Assembly (NCBI GenBank): GCA_000708835.1
Contig: DF237012.1
Location: 154,100-218,099, forward strand
DNA length: 64,000 nt
Direction: 5' to 3'
Origin: Klebsormidium nitens
Taxonomy: Eukaryota; Streptophyta; Klebsormidiophyceae; Klebsormidiales; Klebsormidiaceae
The notes under the pieces are model-generated. The model was not told the origin of the DNA. It saw only the letters and a program-made list of their open reading frames with translations, and did not search any database. The translations under genes and the position numbers were made by a program. Position 1 is the first letter of the stretch. Every line of letters begins with the position of its first letter. Shown one piece after another: positions 48,085 to 58,833 of the stretch.

Positions 48085-49678
48085 CCTAGGCTGGTGACTT
48101 GCAAAAGCTTGGTCACATGCCTTTTTGTGCTCTGAAAGCCGAATCAAACCCTTCTGATCAACCAGCTTCGACTTGAGAGCTGATGATGCAAAATTGAATT
48201 CTTAGTGAGACTTAGGATGCAGGATTGAAGTCGCCCGCGGCCCCATGCTGCCACTGCATATTTCCCTGCTGCCGGATTCAGAATGCTTTTGCGTTGCCAA
48301 AATCAATGCAACCGCCCCGATCCTTGAAGGAGGATGTGTGAAGAACGGGCCATCTAGAACTGATCCTAGGTCCCCTTCTTCCAGACTCCTCCCGAACTCG
48401 CCACGTGCAGAACTGGCGCCGCACCTGGCCGCATCAGCTCCTCAGCCTCTGTCCAGCAATTGAAAGTCCTCCCATATTATTTGGCCCTGGGAGTTCAGCT
48501 GTGCAACCGTTGAACTGCTGATCAGCAATTTTAATATTTAACTCCAGTCCGAGCAGTCGCCTGCGGCCTGGCTTCACTTCGAAATGGTAATGGTTCAAGA
48601 TTCTACTAGACAAACCATTGTCGCCTCTTCACCGAGGGATGGGGATAGCAGAATGCTTCCTGCGGTTGAGATTTGGCGGAGTGGAGTTAACCGCTGCCTA
48701 ATTGGCGGTCAACTACAAACCGTTTCCATGATGGTAGACGGAAAACTAGAGTCTAGAGAGTGGACCGTGACGTGGAGTCCGATCCACTTTGTTAGATTGA
48801 AACTTTCGCGCCATTCAGGCAGCTCATTCAGGTTGAGGCCAGGGCCCAGGATAGGCAAAGCATTCGGAAATGCTTGCAGGCGTACAATGTCGCAGCTTCT
48901 GCGGCCTTGGTAAGGTGTTTAGTCTGCTCGACACCACAGAAGACAGATGGGGTAGATCTTAAGCGCTGCCATCGGAGGCAACTTACGCTACCAAGAGCAT
49001 GTGAGTTCCTGTAACAACCCTTTTCAGTGAGCGTTTCGAAAGATTTGATTGGTTCGCAGACCTCGGCAGTTGCAGTTTTCGTTGGCGTTCCGAGCCTGTG
49101 GTGCTGAGGGATGCCTTGTAGGAGTCCACTATGAATGCTGCAGTCCTGGTCTTCTGTCTTCTATTTGTCAAGCAGACTTCCGACGGCGTCTGGTCTACTT
49201 ATGTGGTCCGCTTTTCCTGGTCTCAATCCATCAATGTCTGGTCGGAGCTCGATTGCTCTAAATCCCTTCTGATTTCAAATGTTTGCCATTGAATGACTCT
49301 CTTTTAGACTCAATAGATTCACTACCTACTTTCCAAAGCAAGAAGGAGGCGCTTTACAATCAGGATCCGCATCTAATGTATACCGTTCAGAAAGGCATCA
49401 AACCCTTGTAAAGTACTAAGCTAAGCTCTGGGCGCCCTTTTCTAATTCTCATTTGGAAGATTCGATTGAATTCCTGCCCAAGAGCACACAATGGGTCAGA
49501 GCTTGTCCATACATTTGTCCCCACTTGATTTCGTCTCGTCACAGAATGTACTGAAAGGTCCTTCATAAGGCCTCAAATTCCATTCTCAGGTTTGTACTGT
49601 CTTCGAGCTGGTTTATGCTACAAAACCCGTTTGTAGAATCATTGTTCCCGTGTTGAAGCTGCTCTTTCTGTGACCAGG
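48085..49678. other. Divergent promoter region, LPP-delta (-) / C2H2-RING (+)
   Basis: About 1.6 kb between two divergent start codons. A CTGTGACCAG immediately before ATG 49679 could be the acceptor of a 5'-UTR intron. The 48584-48913 open frame has AT-rich third positions and no homology I recognise; I do not call it a gene. Confidence 0.4.
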
Positions 49679-52134
49679 ATGGCGTATTACTGTGGCCCCT
49701 GCAACCAGCAATTCCCCTCCCAGCGAGCATATGCCGAGCACGCTGCCGCGCTCCACACACTGAGCCACAAGTGTGCTCAGTGCGGCCGACTCTTTCGCTC
49801 GGAGCAAGCGCTCTCAGAACACGTGACAGTGATCCATCCAATACAGCCCCTCTCAAGGCCCCTTCCCAAGCCGCCCGCCGCGAAACCGGCTCAGAAGCAG
49901 TTGCTTCAAAAGCCTGATGCAACGCAGCCCCTATCGAAGCCCCTCCCAACACCGCCAGCTTTAGAGCAGTTGGCCTGCCAAGACTGCACGGTTAGCTTTG
50001 TAACCCAGCAGGGTTTGCTTGACCACCGGGCCTTGATCCACCCCTCCTGCCTGGACTGCAAGCGCGCCTTTGCCTCTCAGATCGCTCTCCAGCAGCACCG
50101 TATCCATGTTCACTCCCGATCTAGTTCCCAAGCTGCCCCAGCAGTCGTACTTCCTAAGCCCAAAAACCAACATGCCCTCCAACTGCACAGCGCGTACCTG
50201 CAGAAAGTCCGCTCTAGTTGCGGCAATGACCAGCAGGTTCAGCAGCATGCGCTTGCCAATGTCAGCAAGGGGTCCGGGGCCCCTGGTGAGCAGGGCTTTG
50301 ATTGCGAGGAGTGTGAAAAGCGCTTTTTGTCCTTAGCGGCGCTTGAGCAGCATGCTAAGGATACAAAGGGCCACAAAAGGGAGTTCCAATGCCGGGTATG
50401 CGACCTTGTGTTTCTCACAAAGGCGGGCTTGGGCCAGCATTGCAATGGGGACGTGCATCGGATGCGCGTCGCTAACAACGGCGTCAAAGGGGAGTCCAGT
50501 TCAGGCATGGTTCCTGGAAAGCTCCCGAACGGTTCGCTAAGCGCCCCGAGTGTCGTCCGTTGCGACGTCTGCAACAAGGACTTTGAGACGTTGCAACGGC
50601 TTGCCCAGCATCGGAAGGATACTCCGGGACATGCACAAAGAGTAGTGCTTCAGAGTAGCGTTAGAACCCTACCCCCAAACCCGGGGTTTGGTTTAAGGAA
50701 GCCAAGTGCTGCTCAAGCGGGGGGTTTCGCCTGCCGGCCTTGTCAAAAGGAGTTCGCCTCTCAAGCTGCCCTCGACCAACATTTCAGCAACTCGACCGTG
50801 CACGCGGAAGCCGACGACCGCTTCGCATGCGGCCCGTGCGGGGCCGTCTTTGCCTCGTCAGCAGAGCTCGAGAGGCACAAGCTGGCCTTGCCCAGTCACG
50901 TAGAGACGTTCGTATGCAAGGAGTGCGACAAGACGTTTAAGTCGGGGCCTGCGCTCAGCCAGCACCTGAGGGACATACATAAGCAGCGTGTCCTGGTCGA
51001 ATCCCACCAAAATCCCAAGTTCGTCCCAGCTAGTAAGCAGCCCCAAGTCTATAAGCCCACCCCGTCCGATACAATGAAGAAGGTGTCTAAGATGATAGAG
51101 AAGCGGCTCGCGGAGCTTCCAGTTCAAGCTTCAATTGAGCCTTTCATTGATGAGTGGCGGCCGGGGGCCTCAAAAGTAGATGTGGGCTCTCAGTTTGATG
51201 GCAGAGCATTCGACGGCGGGGAATCTGCTCCCAACGGGCACGATCAGAATGGTGATCTTGTGAGGGGGCCGGAAGAGGAAGCCGGAACTGATGCGCGGGT
51301 GCAAGAGGTGGAACTTGAAGTGCAGGTGAGCAATCTTTCTTTTGATGGGGGGCGTGGCTTCCATGCAGATTCGGATGCAGGGAGTCACGTGTGGTAGGCT
51401 TATCTGCTTCCCTTGCTTAGTTGCTTCCTTTACCTGCGCTTCCCGGCTGGATTACTAATAAAAGCAGCTTGGTTTTTGTAGCTTAGACAGGAGTACGGCA
51501 GCATAGTTATTGTCAGATACACGAAATGTGCCATTCGTCCAGGTACTCAGGTTTGTTGATACACTGTGAAGTTACTGATTAGCATTGCTTGCTCTGGCGG
51601 TTTCAGATTCTGCAATCTTTCTGAGAGCGATATGGTGGCCGAGTTCAAATCTAGCTGCCAAATCTACCTCCTGCACAGGCGAAAAGCATTTTTGGAGTCC
51701 TACAGGAATGAACGACCAGAATAACAGGAGCACAGTGCCAATGTCCTTGTTGCAACTGCAAGAAACACCAACGAAAGGCTTGGATGGCTTAAACGGATCC
51801 TTCAGAAGTTCGCAGATGGCTTCGATGGCTCAAATGAAGAATCATCCCAACTCCGCAACATCTCCAATCAATACGTCAGTACAACTGTCCTCTGCAGGCT
51901 GCTTCGGTTGCGACAGCACAAGCAGCACCAGAAGGTGCAAGTGCTGTTGCTGGAGGCACTGTCAGGCACGAGGATGAGTGCATCATCTGCTTGGATGCGC
52001 GCAGGGATACGCTGTACCTCCCATGCGGGCACTTCTGTTTCTGCCACGAGTGCGCTGTTCATAATCAGGAGAAGGGCAACCCCTGTCCGCAGTGTCGGAC
52101 ACCGATTGACTTGCTGCTAAAAGTGCTCGCTTGA
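49679..52134 (+). CDS. Ten-finger C2H2 protein with C-terminal RING finger; frame change before RING
   Basis: Exon 1 (49679-51325) encodes ten C2H2 fingers from about residue 5 to 435. The first four and the last use short His spacings; the middle five have 5-7 residues between the histidines, a spacing often seen in dsRNA- or RNA-binding fingers. A donor CAG/GTGAGC at 51326 and an acceptor AACAG at 51727 join in phase 0 to an exon at 51728, which encodes a helical Leu/Gln-rich segment. The RING (first Cys at 51979) has C-I-I-C, L-P-C-G-H-F-C-F-C-H-E-C and C-P-Q-C, and ends with L-L-L-K-V-L-A at TGA 52134. The RING frame is offset from the helical frame: either a 23-nt intron (51875-51897) or a 1-nt deletion is required. 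If unspliced, exon 1 would read to a stop at 51397. Likely a nucleic-acid-binding E3 ubiquitin ligase; this is inference. Confidence 0.7.
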
Positions 52135-53148
52135 TATGACTGACATTGCAGTGTACCGAGTCTAGGTCATCTTTGAGCAGGAGAAATCGAGGATCTGTGT
52201 AAGGAAAGATTGTTGTGTTTTGATCATCCGCAGAATGAGTTACTGCGGATTCGATGATTGCAAAGAGATGAAGGCGAGCCGGAAGGCTAGATACGCTTCG
52301 GAAAGTTTCAGACTGTGCCTACATTGAAGCCTGGATCTTACCTTCATTTACATGACCACAACCGTGTCTGCTGATGGTATACTCGAAGTTATCTAGATGT
52401 TGCCTGGGCAGATTTATTTCACGTGGACATGTAGGACAATCGGAACAACGATGTTTCAAGCCATCATGTCGGTCATCAGAAGCACAGTGACCAACATGTA
52501 CAGCTTACTTAGGCCAGATCAGACTTGAAAATGAGTCACTGCAGCATGCCGGCATGCATGCAACGTCTACCTTCCACGCGTATATGCGGTACACATCACC
52601 CGGCTCAGCCATGGCAGGAAATTGATGTGCCGATGCACCTTGAGGCTCGAATAAACGCATGCTCCAGGGGCGCAGCAGTGCATAATTTACTGACCATGCC
52701 GCGCAGCTAGCTGTTCCCCAATCATTCATTCAGTCACTTCAAAAGGTTTTGAGGCTGCCCGGCCGGGCATGGGCGCCGGATTATGATTATACGCTCATGC
52801 AGATTAATTTCGTACTCACTGAGACGGTGGGCTCTGCGTATAAGGCCCCCAGTGACCAGCGCGGCTGATCCGACCGAGCCATGTGCATGTTTTATGTACT
52901 GCGTGGTCCGAACGAAGGAGTCCGACTATAATGCCGCATGGCATAAGTATGGCCCAACATACGGTTTGCTCATTCTCAATCCTTCAACAGTATAATGCGG
53001 TCGAACAAATTGTGTTAGAAGTTCCAGCGCATATGCGCACATATACGCACCAGCTTGCAGCTCGTTGACGTGGAAAAGCAGGCGCACTACAGTCGAATCT
53101 TCCGTCCTAATTCCGTTTTCGGGCACCACCACAATAGCGCAAATGTAG
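52135..53148. other. Intergenic region between convergent C2H2-RING and NOG1-like genes
   Basis: The shared 3' flank of two convergent genes. I see no gene or clear repeat. Confidence 0.5.
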
Positions 53149-56100
53149 CTAATGTCTGTGGTTCATATTCACCCCGGGGTTGAATGGGGGGGAGTAAAAG
53201 TCTCTGCTAGTGTTCTTGACCTCTGCGTCCGTATACGCAGTGGTCCCCCTCGCTTCGTCTTCGTTCCGGTCGCCTTCGTCCTCTTCGTCCTCAGCGTAAA
53301 TGTCGTCGGGGTGCGTCACCCGGTCACCCAAAATGTGGGTCTTGAGCATGTCGACGACCTTTCCTTTGAGCTGGGGATAGGAACAGGACACGTGTCAGCA
53401 CGTACGATGGCCCCAACGTGCACCAAGAGTCTGGTCAACGCTCGTTCTCTACGAAAGCAAGATTATCCTCTTTCTTTTTCTGGTCCCGCTAAGAGAGTCC
53501 GGTCGCTCAACGCGCTCCGTATTCCAACGGCCACTGGGGTTCACACCTCCACCGAGTAGCGGCTTCGACGCCGTTGGGTGCGGGCAAAACATGATGATGC
53601 TGCGAGGCAGATTGGTAAGAAAGAAAGAAACGACTAGTTGTTGCCGGCGACCACTCAGCAAAGGCACTCAAAACAACATTCAACCTCATCTTCAGCGTTG
53701 AACGCCGATATCTTCTCCATTTCTACCATAAGCAGGGGTCCACATATGGGTTGCGAACGTCACAGCTTCGGTTCCTCACGTGATCTAAGCCCTCCTCAGT
53801 TTCGATCGAACATCGAAGCGCCCCGCTGGGCCCTCGCACTCGGTAACTTTCGACGCCGTCGTCCCCCGCTTCGTCGACACCCAATGGGAACTCCGGCAGC
53901 AAGTCCCCCTTGGACACGACGTCGATCCAGGGCCGGTCGCCGAAGCGGCCCCGCAGCTCCTCGTACAACAGTTTCTGGAGAGGTGAAAAGATAGGCATTA
54001 GTGTAAGAAACATATTCCGATACCAAGATTCCCAGTGTAGCACCTCGTACACCGACCTTTGAATACGAAAGAGATACACTTCTTCAGAAGTACAAAGTAT
54101 GCGCGATTTACAACGCACAAGCAAAACCCCTTTTTGCATAAAGAGCTGGGCGGTGACAGAATCACACGCATTGATAAGAACGGCGCTTGCAAGTCCAAGG
54201 GGAGGCGTTGCCGACAAATTTTTCATTTTTTTTCAGACCTCGTGAAGCACGTCTGAAAGGACGCTGAAACGACTTCAAACGAACAAGACCCTGAAAAGAT
54301 AGCAAGCAAGCGCAAGCTGGTCCAAATATCCATAAACTACCCCCTCAGTGGTCAGTTTAACGCTCCTTACTTTCGCCTCACTAAGGCACGGTCAACCTGC
54401 ACTGCCGAAGAAAACGGGCGCTTATAAAGCAAGCAGCTAGGCAGAGCCAGCATCGACACTGCGACGATCTGCTGACGTGTACATGACGTGGCTGCTGACC
54501 TGGTCCTCGACGGAGGTGCCGCAGTCCTCCGTGAGGTCGTGGACAAAGAGGACGGCCGTGGGCAGGTGCGTCAGAGCCGCCAGGGCCAGCTTCTCGATCC
54601 GGTTCCGGTCCTCTGCGACCGGAAAAGCGGAAAGTGTCAGCGGCTTATCGTGCAGGAAAGCCGGGTGGCGACAACCAACGCGAAGGACCCAACTTCGGAC
54701 CGTTCTGCGGACAGCTGCGAGGCTGGAAACACTGTTAGTAGATGAAGTTCCCTTCAGCCATCGGCATCAAGAAGTACAGTACAGGTGGTGTATCGTCCAG
54801 AAAACGTGTTGGCCGACTAAGAAGGGACTTGTTTGGTGGAACCAAGAACTTGGAGCCAATTGTCTCGTCAAAAAAGGCACCCCAATGGGAAGGAGTTGGA
54901 TGCAAACGAAAACGAGTATGAAGGAAGCGAGGAAGGAGGCGACACAAAAACTGTTTAGAAAGTGTACGTATTTTCAAAAACTTGCAAAAAGACACAAAGC
55001 GAGGGATGCCGAGCAGCGGAAGATAAGCTCACCATCCGGCCGGAAGAGCAGCCCCGGCGTGTCGGTCACCTGGTGCCGGCGTGTGTCAACGAAGAAGTGC
55101 CCCATCGAGATGCCACGTGTTGTAAACGGATAGTTGCACACTTCCGGCTTGCCAGACGATAGGACCCGTACCAGGCTCGACTTGCCCACGTTGGGGGCGC
55201 CCACTAGGCACAGCGTCGGCACCCGGGGGTCAACAACCGGGAGCCTCCTCAGAGTCTGCAGAAATGGAAGGAGCGGGAAATCTGAACTTCGGAGTCCTGA
55301 AACATTCTTTCCACGACATTTTAGAGGACATTCTGCCCAGGGCAAACCACCGCCCTTTATTTTTGTACCAGAAGGGGAGTGCTGCTGTTCCCGAGGGGCC
55401 CCAAACCATTCTCTTGCAGCGTTCACGCCATTTGCAAGACAGTGGAGAATGATTGGTCCCGCTGGACGAATGGCTGAGACAAACGTCTTCTTCGTCTCAG
55501 GTTAACAGTGATCTTCTCGTAAAAAGTTCGCGGCCTCTGGCGAGATAATTCGAGCACCTGTGACAGCACCCGCACCAAAAAGCTGAAGGTTTAGTGCTCT
55601 CACCTTCGCGACTTCCTTCAAGTCGTCTACGCTCCGGCCCTGCTTCCGAAATATGCTTTCGAGGTGCTCAAAGCCCTGCATGGGCAAAAGGGTTCGGTTC
55701 GGAAGCGGCGGGCAAGAACCTATCGTTGCGGTTGGGTCGCATGCATGGACTACAGAAGACAACGTGGACCCCACAAGATGCAACCAAAAGCAATTCGGGC
55801 CCTAAGTAATGTCCTAAGACGAGAGGCATTCGAAGTTCGATGAACCTCAACGGCCTTACTCCAGCATGTTGCAAATGAGGTGGCCAGCATATTTTGTACC
55901 GAAACGGGTTATCAAACGGGCACGTCCACATGTAAGATGACGTCAGAACTTGAAGGCCGACCCCGACAGGTGACTGCCTGATATGGAGTTACACGTCCAG
56001 CGACTGAATCTTGCTTAAGAAAGGCCCAGATTTGGCGACCGGCCCAAACCAGCCTTAACATTAGGGCCCACACTGCAACTGGAATGATAAACTCCACAAA

Positions 56101-58146
56101 AATCTGGGCAATCGGCCAGTAAGAAACTCTAACCCACCTCTTGTCGCCTCTCGTCGGCTTCCTTCACATTTGTCGCCTTTGCACATGCCGCCGCATGCTG
56201 CTTCCCGATTTCAAGCAGTTTCTTCCGGAGAGCGTTCACACGGGCCAGCGAGGTCTCATAGGTGCCGTCCCCGAGCGTAAGCACGAGCAGGCTGCGCTCA
56301 AAGGGGTGCAGCTTCGCAGCATCGGGGAAGCGCTTGAGCCAGTGCCCGAGGGGGACAGTAAGCTCCTGCAGAGGGGTTTAGAGATTTGGATTTGACAATC
56401 TCCTCTTCTATGGCTTTCGAGATCGTATGAATCGTCCACCCTTCAAGCAACAACCAACAATGAATGCAAGAGCCGTCGACTTGGCGCTGGGATCCCTCAT
56501 AAAACAGGGGGAGAAAAAGGCCGGAACGAAAGTGAACCTTTGAAGAAATGGGATGCCATTTCGTTCAAAACTGTCGTTGATGCCCAACGCACAAAGTAGG
56601 CTTGCCATTTGTCAACCAGCAGGAGGGCCAAAAATCAAGCAGACCCAGTCCAACGAACGGTGTTCGACAACTCTTTATCCACTCCCCGAACGCCTCACTT
56701 GTACAAGCAACAAGTTGTTGTGGTTTCCCTCTCACATAGATGTACCGTCAACTGAAAGTAATCATGTGGTGCACAACGCTTGATGCATTCCCAAAGTCTT
56801 CACCTTTGTCAGTGCGTCTAACTGCTTGGCGGCCTGGTTCTTGGCGCGCTTGGCGGCGTTCTGGATGCCTTTGGTTGCCTGCACCCGGTAGGCCCTCTTC
56901 AAGGCAGAGACGACAAGCTCCTCTGCAGCGGGGACTTGGGGCAGGTGCTGAAAGACGTCGTGCTTCACCAGGCGCAGAGGCTGGAATGGAACAAGAGTGA
57001 TCTTTAAATCGAGGCATTATGAGAGAACAGGAATGCGAAGGGGGCGTAGTTTTCGGGATTAAGAAGACGGGGAATGGCAGATGGGGCAGGTGCTGAAAGA
57101 CGGCGTGCTTCACTAGGCACAGCTGGACAAGAACGATATCGCTCAAGAACAACAATAATATCATGCGAAAAGGGGACTGAAGACTTGGCGAGGATTTAGA
57201 ATGAGGCGATCAGGAATGGCAGCTGGGGCAGGTGCTAGCTTGACGGTGTGCTTCCTCAAGCGCTGAGGCTGGAGGCGGTCACTAGTGCAAATTATTCTGA
57301 ATGGAATGAAAAACAAAAAAGGATCCTTTGGGTGAAAGGGCGAGATAACTTCCTGCAGAGACAAGGCCTAGGAGAAGAACAACAAAGAAGAAGAAGTACA
57401 AAAACGGGCAGAGAACGTCGATCAAGGAGCTGGCCTAGTGCGACAAGGATAATGCCAGTTGCCATTCTCCGATGCAGGGGTGGTGTAAAAGAAAACGGTG
57501 TTCGCTGAAGCAGTGCATTACAATACTATAAGTACAAGAACCAACCACTGCTGCACCCATACGGCAGCATTCCAGGTGTTCAAACCCTAATGCCGAAATC
57601 AAGGAGCTTCTGGTAACGATCTTTTCATTGATAAAAGCTGCCCGCTCATCCCAATCTGAACTGTTATTTGCACACCTTTTGCTTGACTTCCAGGCCCGCT
57701 GATGCCTCCCTGCCTGAGGTGGAAGGCTCTTCTGTTGCCAAAGACGCAGCATTTCTCTTATACACGTCCAGCTTCTCGTCTGAAACTATTGTTTCCTCAA
57801 GCGCCGCCACGCCCATCGTTGTGCCATAGCTCCTGTTGCTCTTGCTACTCACAGCACTCTGCTGGCACAGTCTATTCGAAGTGGAGTGGCTGCCAAGATT
57901 GGAGAACGTGCTATAGTTCGTCCTCAACGATATCGGAGGTTGCTTTTCTACGGACCCCCCAAAGGAAGGGCTGTTAGTTCTTGCGATGTACAAGGTGCCC
58001 GCAGAACATTCTTGTGGCTGGCACTTGCTTGCGGTCGAGGAAAGTCTGCATTTGGTCAGGTCCAGGGCAGCTGCCCTCAACGTTGCCGCCATCCTCCGGT
58101 GCTTGCACAGGAGCAGCTTTTTGAGGGTTTGTGCACACCCAAACAT
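53149..58146 (-). CDS. PDE318: NOG1-like organellar (plastid-type) GTP-binding protein
   Basis: There are eight exons, all in phase, encoding 566 aa: 58146-57676, 56980-56804, 56365-56138, 55675-55604, 55255-55033, 54612-54500, 53974-53780 and 53370-53149. Exon 1 is Ser/Thr-rich and transit-like; a second Met at 58092 is an alternative start. Exons 2-4 are the NOG1 N-terminal helical domain (K-G-I-Q-N-A-A-K-R, L-T-L-G-D-G-T-Y-E, R-V-N-A-L-R-K-K, K-Q-H-A). The G domain shows G1 GAPNVGKS (335-342), F-T-T-R-G-I for G2, G3 DTPG (381-384), L-P-T-A-V-L-F-V-H-D-L-T, and G4 S-K-G-D (449-452). The last exon has an acidic E/D-rich stretch before the stop. The lack of the long nucleolar NOG1 C-terminus and the S-K-x-D motif fit the plastid PDE318 branch. 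A role in organellar ribosome assembly is inferred. Confidence 0.88.
56938..57285. repeat. About 145-bp tandem array copying the exon 2 acceptor boundary of the NOG1-like gene
   Basis: The real exon 2 boundary (56938-56989) is followed by decayed copies at about 57083-57130 and 57225-57275. All contain GGGGCAGGTGCT, then GTGTGCTTC or CGTGCTTCAC, and the flanking GGAATGGC segment. Copies are intronic on the minus strand. Confidence 0.7.
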
Positions 58147-58833
58147 CAATGTTGGTGCAGGTCGATTAGATTGACGCCCAACATTGCACTGTCCTTTGCA
58201 TCGTCCTTTGTTGAGGTGCGCCTATGTGGCTACAAAACCAGGCAATGATACGCAAAGCTCTAGCTAGCTAGCTGTATATGATGAAACTTGCCTCGAGATT
58301 GATTTCCGCATGTCGACATAGTGTAAATGTGCGCTTCGTAAGAAGGAATCTTTACATCGGACAGGTGCTGGTACAGCCGAGCAAAACATTTGCCGTCCGA
58401 TTGGATCCACGTGAACCATGTGACCTTAGCCTCCTATCGTGGGCCTGCTCTCGTAAATTTATTCACACCTTTCAGACCAGGTGAAGTAACTTGCTTGCTG
58501 ATTTGTTGAGAGCATTCTTTGTATTCCCAACATTGCCAGTGTCGCACCTGGTGGGGTCACGCCTTTGTTGAATCCTGTGTTCCAAACAAAGTTGACGAGC
58601 GTCTTCAAGTAGCTGCTTTGGTACAGGTCCAATGCTGTAAAATTGCGACCCGTTTGTATATTTTCTTTTGAGTGGCAGATCTTGAACGTTGGGAGCTCAT
58701 GTTGCTGAAGGAACAGCTGACGTGTTGCTCATCTTAGAAGTTTTTGCAGAGTTGACCACATTTGTTCAAACACAGCGGCGGACTTCGTGCAAGCGCAAGA
58801 GAACGAGCTAGATTATCCCAGGCACAACACGGA
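58147..58833. other. Bidirectional promoter region, NOG1-like (-) / SET (+)
   Basis: Under 700 bp separates two divergent start codons, so both promoters probably lie here. A short (CTAG)n run occurs at about 58257-58271. No other gene is seen. Confidence 0.4.

Noticed and set aside
48584-48913. 109-codon plus-strand ORF in the LPP-delta / C2H2 divergent region
   Set aside because: Codon use unlike nearby exons and nothing recognisable; could be 5'-UTR sequence.
54477-55133. 218-codon plus-strand ORF
   Set aside because: Antisense to exons 5-6 of the NOG1-like GTPase, which carries G1 and G3 motifs in correct phase.
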